A stretch of DNA of 64,000 nt from Paludicola sp. MB14-C6. Lineage in GTDB: Bacteria; Bacillota; Clostridia; Oscillospirales; Ruminococcaceae. This document shows positions 1 through 8,847 of the stretch, piece after piece. The stretch spans positions 2,170,001-2,234,000 of the forward strand of contig NZ_CP133133.1 of the NCBI RefSeq assembly GCF_030908625.1, written 5' to 3'. The position numbers and the translations under genes were made by a program. How positions within the stretch are numbered: the first letter of the stretch is position 1; each line of letters begins with the position of its first letter. Below the pieces are notes generated by a model. That model had not been told where the DNA came from and did no database searches. It saw only the letters and a program-made list of their open reading frames with translations.

Positions 1-51
1 GAGAGCTACTTTAGATTTGTGTACATTGTAATTCTTTGATAGGAGGATTCT

Positions 52-699
52 ATGCCTAAAGTTACAGAAAAGTATAAATTGGGGAAAAAAATAATGCTGA
101 TTGATTGTGCAATTGAAGTAGTAAAGAGAAAACCTTTGTATGAAATGTCAATGTTAGATGTAATTAACGAAGCGAAAATTAGTAAGGGCGGAATATATTT
201 ATATTTTAATGATATAGATCAACTGATTATTGAAACCATTAACAAAATTGCTGATGATTATGAATCGTTTCAAGACTACCCTCATGCAGAGTTAATAGAT
301 AATGATATACCCAAAACAATATTGAATGCTTTTGTGAATTTAGGAAGTTTTATAGAAAGTAGTCCTGGATTACTTGCAAAAATTCAATTTGAGTTGATGG
401 TGTATATATCTAATAACCCTGAAAAGCAACAAATTATTTTGCCAAATTTAAAACTCAAAAGTTTTGGACAGCAATTCATGGATGATATAAGTAATTTCAT
501 TAACATTGGAATAGAAGATGGAGCTATCAGAGATGGCATAGATCTTGCGTTGCTGATGCAGAATATTTCTATGTTTATCGATGGAGTAGTAAATAGAACT
601 GTATTTTCTAAAGTGTATCATGGAGATCTGTTGGAATATCATCTAGAAGATATTTTTGAACAATTTGCAAAGATGATTGTACAATATATTTTAAAATGA
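52..699 (+). CDS. TetR/AcrR family transcriptional regulator
   Basis: A 215-residue protein with the TetR layout: an N-terminal helix-turn-helix at about residues 35-65 (ISKGGIYLYFNDIDQLI is the recognition-helix region) and an all-helical ligand/dimer domain. The start is preceded by AGGAGG at a normal distance. The ligand is unknown. The next gene, a CPBP membrane protease 89 bp downstream, has a promoter and a perfect 18-bp inverted repeat in its leader, so this regulator may control itself and that gene; this is inferred from position. Family call is secure, target is not. Confidence 0.85.
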   Translation: MPKVTEKYKLGKKIMLIDCAIEVVKRKPLYEMSMLDVINEAKISKGGIYLYFNDIDQLIIETINKIADDYESFQDYPHAELIDNDIPKTILNAFVNLGSFIESSPGLLAKIQFELMVYISNNPEKQQIILPNLKLKSFGQQFMDDISNFINIGIEDGAIRDGIDLALLMQNISMFIDGVVNRTVFSKVYHGDLLEYHLEDIFEQFAKMIVQYILK

Positions 700-718
700 G
701 AAATATCTCATTTTATTC
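693..718 (+). terminator. Short A/T-rich hairpin at the end of the TetR gene
   Basis: AAAATGAGA (693-701) pairs with TCTCATTTT (706-714) around a 4-nt loop and overlaps the stop codon. It lacks a GC core, so it is at best a weak intrinsic terminator. Confidence 0.4.
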
Positions 719-781
719 TTGACAAACACGAAATATTCCTCCATAATATAAATGATATATATCTCATTTATATTATGGAGG
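719..781 (+). promoter_or_regulatory. Promoter and perfect inverted repeat that encloses the ribosome binding site of the CPBP gene
   Basis: TTGACA (719-724), a 17-bp spacer and CATAAT (742-747) form a sigma-A-like promoter. The -10 lies in the left arm of a perfect 18-bp inverted repeat (738-755 with 764-781, 8-nt loop). The right arm ends in GGAGG, 7 nt before the ATG at 789. As DNA it could be a TetR operator. As RNA it would bury the ribosome binding site, provided the transcript includes both arms. Both readings are inference; the symmetry is visible directly. Confidence 0.7.
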
Positions 782-788
782 TTTTATT

Positions 789-1553
789 ATGGCAAAATCA
801 ATACGAAATTATTTAGTAGCAACTTTCCTTTTTTCTTGGATATTATGGGACACTTTAGCAGTTGGATCATATTTTAAAATTTCCTTTTTGACATATGGTA
901 CTCCTTTGGCGATGGTGCTTTTTGTACTAGGAGGAATTTCTCCCGCTATATGTGAAATCATTCTGCAAAAGAAGAATAATACAGAACAAGAATTTAAAAG
1001 TTTTATGAAGAATATTATGACATTGAAACATTCACCAACTTTATACATATATGCAATTGGTGGAGCACTCTTTATTTTTGCAATCCCGTTTTTATTTGGT
1101 CAAATTACAATGAAACAACCATTATATATTGGATTTCTTATGATATTTCCTATGATTATAGGTGGTGGTATTGAAGAAATTGGATGGAGAGGATTATTGC
1201 AACCACAATTAGAAAAGAAATTATCACATTTCCTTTCTACAATTATTGTTGCAGCAATATGGGCTGTATGGCATATCCCGTTATGGTTCATTCCTGGAAC
1301 AAATCAAAGTAATTTAAGTTTCATTTGGTTTGTCATAAATGCATTCACATTGTCCTTTTTTATTGGTTCTGTGTGCTTTATTTCAAAAAGTATTTTTTTA
1401 TCTATTTTAGCACATGCATCAGTAAATGGGTTTTGGGAGGTTTTTCCCCCGTCTCAAGATATTACACTGTCTGTTATCATACTAATTGTTGTTGCAGTGA
1501 CAACAGTTCTATTAGATTATACTGTTGCAAAACACAAAACAAAATTCATATAG
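789..1553 (+). CDS. CPBP family intramembrane metalloprotease
   Basis: A 254-residue polytopic membrane protein with the CPBP (Abi/CAAX protease) signatures: EEIGWRG (EExxxR) near residues 130-140, a second His motif in AVWHIPLW, and a C-terminal segment containing ILAHASVNGFW. About seven hydrophobic helices are apparent. In this family the Glu and His residues bind the catalytic metal; substrates are unknown in most members, and some act in bacteriocin immunity. It sits directly after a TetR gene, behind a promoter with an RBS-occluding palindrome, so expression is probably conditional. Confidence 0.85.
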   Translation: MAKSIRNYLVATFLFSWILWDTLAVGSYFKISFLTYGTPLAMVLFVLGGISPAICEIILQKKNNTEQEFKSFMKNIMTLKHSPTLYIYAIGGALFIFAIPFLFGQITMKQPLYIGFLMIFPMIIGGGIEEIGWRGLLQPQLEKKLSHFLSTIIVAAIWAVWHIPLWFIPGTNQSNLSFIWFVINAFTLSFFIGSVCFISKSIFLSILAHASVNGFWEVFPPSQDITLSVIILIVVAVTTVLLDYTVAKHKTKFI

Positions 1554-1655
1554 AATCATGTGAAATAAGGTATTGAATTATATTACTTTTACGTTTGATT
1601 AAAAAAATTAAAATTTTTTATGATTATATTTAAATATAATGTTTTTCATTTCATT

Positions 1656-1685
1656 TTGCACACATTTTTGCAAAATGCGTATAAT
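1656..1685 (+). promoter_or_regulatory. Probable promoter of spoVM
   Basis: TTGCAC (1656-1661) and TATAAT (1680-1685) are 18 bp apart, ending 54 bp before the spoVM start. spoVM is sigma-E dependent in Bacillus, so this vegetative-looking match may not be the true promoter. The rest of the 1554-1739 gap is A/T-rich and shows no gene. Confidence 0.35.
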
Positions 1686-1739
1686 GAAGTGTAAGTTGAA
1701 TTTTAAACATTGAACATATTTTTATTGGAGGTCTGCAAT

Positions 1740-1823
1740 ATGAAAATAGTTGTAATTAAAAGCCCAAAATTTCTTTCCGGTTTTTTAAGATTGATTTTCA
1801 AAATGAAAAAAGATGATGAATAA
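1740..1823 (+). CDS. spoVM: Stage V sporulation protein M, 27-residue amphipathic peptide
   Basis: The 27-codon frame begins MKIVVIKSPKF and continues LSGFLRLIFK. Length, the KxPKFLxG core with its central proline, and the basic tail match the SpoVM family (26 residues in Bacillus subtilis). A GGAGG ribosome binding site lies at a normal distance and an intrinsic terminator follows, so it is a monocistronic gene. In Bacillus SpoVM is an amphipathic helix that senses the convex forespore membrane and anchors the SpoIVA coat basement layer. Its presence implies that the organism forms, or descends from ancestors that formed, endospores. Confidence 0.92.
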   Translation: MKIVVIKSPKFLSGFLRLIFKMKKDDE

Positions 1824-1846
1824 GATATAGATTGTAATTAGAACAT

Positions 1847-1876
1847 AAAAAAGGGGGTAACCCCTTTTGTTTTTTG
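1847..1876 (+). terminator. Intrinsic terminator after spoVM
   Basis: A hairpin of AAAAGGGG and CCCCTTTT around a short GTAA loop is followed by GTTTTTT. It separates spoVM from recJ. Confidence 0.9.
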
Positions 1877-2005
1877 CCCTAAAATAATATTCACCAAATA
1901 TAAGCTACTATGGATAATTTCATCATATATATAATTGTTGAACAATGGTGTAAAAAATGATATAATAATGTAATATGAAATTATTTGTGAGGTGTGTTTG
2001 TAATT

Positions 2006-4036
2006 ATGATTAAATACTGGAGAATTCCTAAAGAAAATAGCGAACTATCAAACATCCTTTCACAAGAATGTCAGATTAGTGAATTTGCAGCATCCATTTT
2101 GGTGAATCGTGGACATACCACATTCCAAGCGGCACAGCAGTTTTTAGTATCCGATGAGTTAACCTCACCTTATGATATCAAAGATATGCAAAAGGCAGTT
2201 GAACGCATTCGTGATGCAATTGATAACTATGAGAAGATAGCCATTTATGGAGACTATGATTGTGATGGAGTTACCTCCACTGCAATGTTATATACTTATT
2301 TAAGCTCAATTGGTGCAGACGTTATTTATTATATACCTGAGCGTGATGGCGAAGGATACGGCTTGAATAAAAAAGCAATTGAATTGTTAGCAAATCAAGA
2401 TGTAACCTTGATCATTACTGTGGATAACGGTATTTCTGCAATTGACGAAGCAAATTTTGCTGCTTCTTTGAATATAGATATGGTGATTACCGACCATCAT
2501 CAGCCCCAAGATATACTCCCAAAAGCAATTGCTGTTGTAAATCCGCATAGGAAAGATTGCAAATCTTCTTTTAAAGAATTATGTGGTGCAGGGGTAGTAT
2601 TTAAGTTAATTGCTGCATTGGAAGACGGAGATTATCAAACCGCATTAGAATATTTTTCTGATATCGTTGCGATTGGAACAATTGGCGATATTGTTCCATT
2701 AGTAGAAGAAAACCGAGCTTTAGTAAAATACGGGCTACAAATGTTAACTTTGACCGAAAATATTGGTATTCGTGCACTTATGGAGGTAGCAGGAGTAAAT
2801 CCCGAAACTGTTACAGCACAAAATATAGCTTTTGGTTTAGTTCCAAGAATTAACGCAGCAGGACGAATGGGAAGTGCATCTTTAGCGGTAAAGCTGCTAC
2901 TTTGTGAAGATCCTCAAGAGGCAAAAGAAATTGCAACCCAACTGGATCAATTTAATAAACAACGTCAGAATGATGAACAACAAATATTATGCGATATTGA
3001 ACAGATGATTCAAAAAGACCCGGATGTATTGAAAAAACGTGTACTTATGTTTTATGGACCAAATTGGAGCCATGGCATTATCGGAATTGTATGTTCTCGA
3101 ATATTAGAACGTTTTGGTAAGCCTGTTTTATTGATGACAAGTGAAGAAGGCAAACTAAAGGGCTCAGCAAGAAGTCTTGGCGAGTTTCATTTATTCAAAG
3201 CACTTTCTGCAAATGCAGAATATTTGTTACAATACGGCGGGCATAAGTTAGCTGCGGGATTTAGTTTAGATATCAAAGATTATGCTGATTTTCAAGCGGG
3301 AATGGAAGCGTATGCGAAAACGCAACATGATATCATGCCTCAATATACATATAATATCGATAAAGTTTTAACTCCAAACGATATTACGGTGGAAAACATT
3401 CAAAGCTTGAATGCACTTGAACCGTTTGGTGCAACGAACGAACAACCGCTTTTTTTAATCAGTAATGCAAAAATTGAAAGTATATCACCGCTTTCTGGCG
3501 ATAAACACCAACGTTTTGGATTAAAAATGAATGGAATTTCCCATACTGCATTATTATTTGGTGTTTCTAGCGATAAGCTTAATTACAAAGTTGGCGATTC
3601 CGTTGATTTACTGGTGAATGTAGATATTAACGAATATAATCAAAAGGTATCTGTAACACTAAAGATAAAAGATTTAAGGCCGACTAATTTCCCACAAGAC
3701 AAGTTTTTTGCTGCAAAGGCATATTACGAAAAAATAAGCAAGCAAGAGCAAGTGCCTGTAAAAATTCTTGCAATTGCTAAACCAAGTCGAGATGATATTG
3801 CTTTATTGTATAAGGTGTTAAAAAGTAATAATGGGTATCGTCAGGATGTGGATACTTTATATGTTTCCTTAATGAAATATCAAATAAATTATTGTAAAAT
3901 GCGTATTATATTAGATATATTAAACGAAATGAATTTAATCTATCTTTCTCCGTTATTGGATTCTATTGAGATGATACAAGTAAACGGAAAGGTCGATTTA
4001 AATCAATCATCTTTATTACAAAGACTCAACTCGTAA
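2006..4036 (+). CDS. recJ: Single-stranded-DNA-specific exonuclease RecJ
   Basis: A 676-residue DHH/DHHA1 phosphoesterase. GDYDCDGVT at about residues 82-90 and the VITDHHQP motif near residue 160 supply metal-binding Asp and His residues, and the DHHA1 signature appears as QYGGHKLAAGFS. An OB-like domain and a C-terminal extension follow. RecJ degrades single-stranded DNA 5' to 3' in recombinational and mismatch repair. The ATG at 2006 is preferred over an in-frame GTG at 1994 because GAGGTG lies 11 nt before the ATG and overlaps the GTG. It precedes relA, as in many Firmicutes. Confidence 0.93.
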   Translation: MIKYWRIPKENSELSNILSQECQISEFAASILVNRGHTTFQAAQQFLVSDELTSPYDIKDMQKAVERIRDAIDNYEKIAIYGDYDCDGVTSTAMLYTYLSSIGADVIYYIPERDGEGYGLNKKAIELLANQDVTLIITVDNGISAIDEANFAASLNIDMVITDHHQPQDILPKAIAVVNPHRKDCKSSFKELCGAGVVFKLIAALEDGDYQTALEYFSDIVAIGTIGDIVPLVEENRALVKYGLQMLTLTENIGIRALMEVAGVNPETVTAQNIAFGLVPRINAAGRMGSASLAVKLLLCEDPQEAKEIATQLDQFNKQRQNDEQQILCDIEQMIQKDPDVLKKRVLMFYGPNWSHGIIGIVCSRILERFGKPVLLMTSEEGKLKGSARSLGEFHLFKALSANAEYLLQYGGHKLAAGFSLDIKDYADFQAGMEAYAKTQHDIMPQYTYNIDKVLTPNDITVENIQSLNALEPFGATNEQPLFLISNAKIESISPLSGDKHQRFGLKMNGISHTALLFGVSSDKLNYKVGDSVDLLVNVDINEYNQKVSVTLKIKDLRPTNFPQDKFFAAKAYYEKISKQEQVPVKILAIAKPSRDDIALLYKVLKSNNGYRQDVDTLYVSLMKYQINYCKMRIILDILNEMNLIYLSPLLDSIEMIQVNGKVDLNQSSLLQRLNS

Positions 4037-4074
4037 TGACAAAAAGCATGAACAATGCAAATAGGTGGTAGAAA

Positions 4075-6252
4075 ATGAAACATAGAACTTTTGAAGAATT
4101 AGAACAATATATTATTGATTCAGAACGCCAGATTTCGTTAGAACGTGTAAAAAAAGCATATGATATTGCATCTGTTGCACACGCTGACCAACTTAGGGCG
4201 TCTGGTGAGCCATATGTAATTCATCCGATTGAAGTAGCTTTTATTTTAGTTGATTTAGGTATGGATACCGATAGTGTATGTGCTGGACTTTTACATGATG
4301 TTGTAGAAGACACTGATATTTCTTTAGAAGAAATCGGCCGTTTATTTGGTAATGAAGTTGCATCTTTAGTTGACGGCGTTACCAAAATCGGCAAAATTCC
4401 ACTTACCACAAAAGAAGAACAACAAGCTGAAAATGTACGTAAAATGCTGCTTGCTATGGCGGAAGATGTTCGTGTTATCATTATTAAGCTAGCTGACAGG
4501 CTTCATAATATGCGAACCTTAATGTATCGCCCTGACCATAAGCAAAGAGAAACTGCGTTGGAAACCATGGAAGTATATGCACCGATTGCGCATAGGCTTG
4601 GTATTCGCGCAATGAAAGAGGAACTAGAAGATTTAGCATTGCATTATCTGGATCCTGTTGCTTGCAAAGAAATTGAAAATATATTAGCCAAAAATTCTGC
4701 AGAGCGCACAAGCTTTGTTTCATCAATTGAAGAGAAAATTCTTTCTCGTTTAGGTGAATATGATATTGAACCGCATATTGAAGGACGTGTAAAGAGCTTA
4801 TACGGTATTTATCGTAAGGTGTATATGGCGGGTAGAGGCTTTGACGAAGTATACGATATTTACGCTGTACGTATTATTGTGTCTACTGTAATTGAGTGTT
4901 ACAACATACTAGGTATTATTCATGATATGTTCCGCCCAATTCCAAATCGGTTTAAAGATTATATTTCAACTCCAAAGCCTAATATGTATCAATCTCTCCA
5001 TACAACCGTTATTGGCAGAGAAGGAATTCCTTTTGAAATTCAAATTCGTACTTGGGATATGCATTATACGGCTGAGTACGGAGTAGCTGCCCATTGGAAA
5101 TACAAAGCAGGAATAAAAGGTAAAGATAAATTAGAAGAAGGCTTAGCTTGGGTACGACAAATTATCGAAGCACAGCAAGAGTCGGAAGGCGCAGAGGATA
5201 TTGTAAAAACAATTAAAACCGACTTAGCTTCTGAAGAAGTATTTGTATTTACTCCAAAAGGTGATGTAAAAAGCTTGCCTATAGGCTCAACTATTATTGA
5301 CTTCGCTTATGCAATTCATAGTGCTGTTGGAAACCGAATGGTTGGCGCTAAGATAGATTCTCGTATGGTATCGCTGGATACCACTTTAAAAACAGGTCAA
5401 ATCATTGATATTATTACAACCAAAGCGGAAGGACATGGTCCAAATCGTGAATGGTTAAAGATTGCTAAAACCAGTGAAGCTAGAAGTAAAATTCGTGCAT
5501 GGTTTAAAAAAGAGCGCCGAGAAGAGAATGTAATAGAAGGTAAAGCAGAATTAGAACGTGAATTTAAGCGTAACTATATTAACTTACCGGAAAAAGAGCT
5601 TCAGGAATTTATATTAAATATCGCAAAACGTCAGCATTACGATACCGTTGAAGATTTATATGCGGCAATTGGTTATGGAGGCGTAATTCTTTCAAGAATT
5701 ATGCAAAGAATCAAAGAAGATTATCAAAAGATTATTAAACCTGTTGATACAGAAGGCTTAGCAGCACAACTAGCAGTACCTTCTTCTAAAAACTTAAGCG
5801 GAGTGTTAATTGAAGGTATTGATAATTGCCTTGTAAAATTTGCTCAATGCTGTAACCCACTCCCCGGGGACGATATTATTGGATTTATCACTCGTGGACA
5901 TGGCGTTTCTGTGCATAAGAAAGATTGTATTAATGTTATTTCTTCTATGGCTCAAGAAGACCAACGTCCTCGTTGGATTGGCGCAAAGTTTGCATCTACT
6001 GTTGTGCAAAAAGGCTTCCGCTCCACATTGGATATTCTTGCAACAGATCGCAATGGATTGATTGCAGATGTTAGTATTTTATTTGCTAATATGAGAGTGC
6101 AATTACATGAACTGAATGCTAGAGAGCTAAAGAATTCGAACTGTAATATCGTTGCAACAATTGGTATACAAGATATTGTACAGTTGAAAAACATTATACA
6201 AAAGCTAGAGAAAATCGATGGAATTATTTCTGTTGAACGTTCAGGAAAATAA
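4075..6252 (+). CDS. relA: Bifunctional (p)ppGpp synthetase/hydrolase, RelA/SpoT family
   Basis: A 725-residue long RSH protein. The N-terminal hydrolase domain carries the HD pair at residues 74-75 (LLHDVVEDT). The synthetase domain follows, with RFKDYISTPKPNMYQSLHTT. A TGS domain (VFVFTPKGDV) and a C-terminal ACT domain complete the family layout. Both catalytic domains look intact, so it should make and destroy (p)ppGpp in the stringent response. It sits 38 bp after recJ and 18 bp before dtd and is probably co-transcribed with both. Confidence 0.95.
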   Translation: MKHRTFEELEQYIIDSERQISLERVKKAYDIASVAHADQLRASGEPYVIHPIEVAFILVDLGMDTDSVCAGLLHDVVEDTDISLEEIGRLFGNEVASLVDGVTKIGKIPLTTKEEQQAENVRKMLLAMAEDVRVIIIKLADRLHNMRTLMYRPDHKQRETALETMEVYAPIAHRLGIRAMKEELEDLALHYLDPVACKEIENILAKNSAERTSFVSSIEEKILSRLGEYDIEPHIEGRVKSLYGIYRKVYMAGRGFDEVYDIYAVRIIVSTVIECYNILGIIHDMFRPIPNRFKDYISTPKPNMYQSLHTTVIGREGIPFEIQIRTWDMHYTAEYGVAAHWKYKAGIKGKDKLEEGLAWVRQIIEAQQESEGAEDIVKTIKTDLASEEVFVFTPKGDVKSLPIGSTIIDFAYAIHSAVGNRMVGAKIDSRMVSLDTTLKTGQIIDIITTKAEGHGPNREWLKIAKTSEARSKIRAWFKKERREENVIEGKAELEREFKRNYINLPEKELQEFILNIAKRQHYDTVEDLYAAIGYGGVILSRIMQRIKEDYQKIIKPVDTEGLAAQLAVPSSKNLSGVLIEGIDNCLVKFAQCCNPLPGDDIIGFITRGHGVSVHKKDCINVISSMAQEDQRPRWIGAKFASTVVQKGFRSTLDILATDRNGLIADVSILFANMRVQLHELNARELKNSNCNIVATIGIQDIVQLKNIIQKLEKIDGIISVERSGK

Positions 6253-6270
6253 AAAGAAAAGGATAAAACA

Positions 6271-6732
6271 ATGCGAGCAGTAGTACAACGAGTAAAAAAA
6301 GCAACAATGGAAATTAACAATCAAGTATATAGTACCATCGAAAAAGGATTGGTAGTATTGCTTGGCGTTATGGAAGGCGATACCGAAAGCCAAGCGGAGT
6401 TTTTGGCAAAGAAGATTGCTGAACTGCGTATTTTTACGGATGATAATGATAAAATGAATCTATCTGCAACAGATTTACAAGCAGATATTTTGGTGGTATC
6501 GAATTTTACTTTAGGCGCAGATTGTAAAAAAGGAAGAAGACCTTATTTCGTTTATGCTGCAAAACCAGATGAAGCAAATGTGCTGTATGAATATTTCGTA
6601 ACACAAGTACGCAACGATAATCGTATTGGCAAGGTTAGTACAGGACAATTCGGTGAGCATATGGAAATTGCAATGGTAGCAGATGGACCTGTTACGATTG
6701 TGCTTGATACTGATGAAATTCAAAAAAAATAA
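6271..6732 (+). CDS. dtd: D-aminoacyl-tRNA deacylase
   Basis: At 153 residues this is full length for DTD. It starts MRAVVQRVKKA, has the SNFTL motif and the C-terminal GPVT motif (ADGPVTIVLD) that form the active site at the dimer interface. The enzyme removes D-amino acids, and glycine from tRNA-Ala, from mischarged tRNAs. AAAAGGA is upstream. It lies between relA and an MBL hydrolase in a conserved Firmicutes order. Confidence 0.95.
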   Translation: MRAVVQRVKKATMEINNQVYSTIEKGLVVLLGVMEGDTESQAEFLAKKIAELRIFTDDNDKMNLSATDLQADILVVSNFTLGADCKKGRRPYFVYAAKPDEANVLYEYFVTQVRNDNRIGKVSTGQFGEHMEIAMVADGPVTIVLDTDEIQKK

Positions 6733-6746
6733 GGAAAGTGGGATTT

Positions 6747-7388
6747 ATGAAAATACATCAATTAGCAGTAGGCGAATTAGGTACAAATTGTTATATAGTG
6801 GCTACTCAAAAGAATAACGCAATGGTAATTGATGCTGGTGGCAATGCAAAAGGAATTCTTCAATTCTTAAAAGAGAATAACCTTACTTTAAAATTATTGC
6901 TACTTACTCATGCACATTATGACCATATGGGCGCAGTTTATGAATTACAACAGCAAACTGGTGCAAAGGTAGTACTTTATAAGGATGAACAAGAAATTTT
7001 ATTAGATCCAACCAAAAATGTAGCGATTCATTTTATAGAGATGAATGAATTTAAGCCTGTTCAAGCAGATGTTCTATTACAAGATGGGGATAGTGTAGTG
7101 CTTGATGAAGTTACCTTGCAAGTAATCCATACTCCTGGGCACACAAAAGGCTCTTGCGTATATTATACAGATGGTGTGATGTTTTCGGGTGATACTTTGT
7201 TTCAACAAAGTATAGGAAGAACCGATTTATATAGTGGCAATATGAATGACATGAAGGCATCTTTAAAGAAGCTCATTAACCTAACCGAAGATTATACTGT
7301 TCTTCCTGGGCATGGCAATAAAACCTCATTGCGCTACGAAAAAACAACCAATCCATATATGGGGACAAATTATGACGATATTTTTTAG
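6747..7388 (+). CDS. MBL-fold metallo-hydrolase, glyoxalase II-like
   Basis: A 213-residue metallo-beta-lactamase-fold enzyme with the zinc-binding THAHYDHMG motif, a downstream HTPGHTKGS histidine, a FSGDTLF aspartate and a C-terminal LPGHG. The fold is certain but the substrate is not; glyoxalase II-like thioesterase activity is the usual guess. The ATG at 6747 is chosen over the GTG at 6738 because AGGAAAG lies 9 nt upstream of the ATG. Its 3' end overlaps hemZ by 17 bp, which suggests translational coupling. Confidence 0.9.
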   Translation: MKIHQLAVGELGTNCYIVATQKNNAMVIDAGGNAKGILQFLKENNLTLKLLLLTHAHYDHMGAVYELQQQTGAKVVLYKDEQEILLDPTKNVAIHFIEMNEFKPVQADVLLQDGDSVVLDEVTLQVIHTPGHTKGSCVYYTDGVMFSGDTLFQQSIGRTDLYSGNMNDMKASLKKLINLTEDYTVLPGHGNKTSLRYEKTTNPYMGTNYDDIF

Positions 7389-8847
7389 TGGACATACATT
7401 CAAATACGAACTGGAAGGAATTGCGAAGCTTTTCTTTCCGGTTATTCGTTTTACCCATGTTTATGATAAAATCGTTCTTCCTGAGGAAGACTATATTATT
7501 ACTCGTCTAAAGCATGGAAAACAAAATACGTATCTTTGGGTATCAATTCGATTGGGTAGCAAAACTGCAAAAATGGCATGTAAGCTTTCTAATGCAACAG
7601 AAAATTATAAAAAGGAATGCGAGCGAAAACTTTGCGTCTTATTATATAAAACCTTATCCAAATTAGTTGGTGGAAAACCAAAATGGGGTGTATTAACAGG
7701 AATTCGTCCGGTTGCAACCGTACAAAAACTTCGTAAAAGCGGTATGAGGGATGAAGCGATTCGATCCTATTTAAAAGAGGATTACTTGGTTTCCGATGAA
7801 AAAATTTCGCTTGCATTTCATACAGCCGATAATCAACAATATATTTTACAAATGCATACCGACAAATCATATAGTTTGTATATTTCCATACCTTTTTGTT
7901 ATAGTCGTTGCAGCTATTGCTCTTTTGTTTCCCACGCAATCAATACGCCGAAATCTTTGGAAAAAGTGGACGAGTACCTACGTCTATTGTGCCAAGAGAT
8001 TGCATATACTTCACAATTAGCAAAAGAGTTGGGATTGACTCTTGAAACAATCTATATTGGCGGAGGAACGCCCACAGCTATTACAGCGGAACAATTAAAG
8101 ATGGTTACGGATGCAATAACAGAAAATTTTGATGTTTTCTCTGCAAAAGAATATACAATTGAAGCGGGTAGAGCTGACTCTATAACAAGAGAAAAACTTG
8201 AAGTAATAAAACAAGCCGGTGCTACACGCATTAGCGTGAATCCCCAAACCTTTAATGATAATGTGTTAAAAACAATTGGTAGAAAGCATACTGCACAACA
8301 AGCGATTGATAGCTATTATCTTGCAAAAGAAGTTGGATTTACAAATATAAATATGGATTTTATAGCAGGACTCCCAAGTGATACACTAGAGAGCTTTCAA
8401 CATTCTATCAATCAAGCAATTGCGCTTGCACCAACCAATATAACGGTGCATACACTGGCTATAAAACGTTCATCGGATTTATTTGACCAGTTACCCGATT
8501 TAAAAACTGACACCACGTTTTTAATGAATGAATATGCACAAACTACGTTAATGCAAGCAGGTTATCAACCTTATTATCTATATCGCCAAAAAAATACAGT
8601 TGGTAATTTAGAGAATGTTGGTTATAGTAAAAAAGGTTATGAAAGTTTGTATAATGTTTATATTATGGATGAAATTCAAACAATATTAGCGTGTGGAGCA
8701 GGCGGAGCAACAAAGCTTGTCGGAAAAGGGGAACGGCCAATAGAACGAATTTTCAATTTTAAATATCATTTTGAATATATCAGTCAATTTGACGAGATAT
8801 TAGAGCGAAAAGCCGAGGTGAAAGCTTTTTATGAAAAACAGTTTTAA
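7372..8847 (+). CDS. hemZ: HemZ-type radical SAM protein (coproporphyrinogen III dehydrogenase-like)
   Basis: A 491-residue radical SAM protein. CYSRCSYCSF gives the CxxxCxxC cluster, and GGGTPTA is the SAM-binding glycine motif. The unique N-terminal ~160 residues before the radical domain match HemZ of Bacilli and Clostridia rather than HemN. HemZ is annotated as an oxygen-independent coproporphyrinogen III oxidase; some relatives may be heme chaperones instead. An upstream in-frame ATG at 7312 lies deep inside the MBL gene, so the ATG at 7372, where the two genes overlap by 17 bp, is used. No other heme genes are in view. Confidence 0.88.
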   Translation: MTIFFSGHTFKYELEGIAKLFFPVIRFTHVYDKIVLPEEDYIITRLKHGKQNTYLWVSIRLGSKTAKMACKLSNATENYKKECERKLCVLLYKTLSKLVGGKPKWGVLTGIRPVATVQKLRKSGMRDEAIRSYLKEDYLVSDEKISLAFHTADNQQYILQMHTDKSYSLYISIPFCYSRCSYCSFVSHAINTPKSLEKVDEYLRLLCQEIAYTSQLAKELGLTLETIYIGGGTPTAITAEQLKMVTDAITENFDVFSAKEYTIEAGRADSITREKLEVIKQAGATRISVNPQTFNDNVLKTIGRKHTAQQAIDSYYLAKEVGFTNINMDFIAGLPSDTLESFQHSINQAIALAPTNITVHTLAIKRSSDLFDQLPDLKTDTTFLMNEYAQTTLMQAGYQPYYLYRQKNTVGNLENVGYSKKGYESLYNVYIMDEIQTILACGAGGATKLVGKGERPIERIFNFKYHFEYISQFDEILERKAEVKAFYEKQF

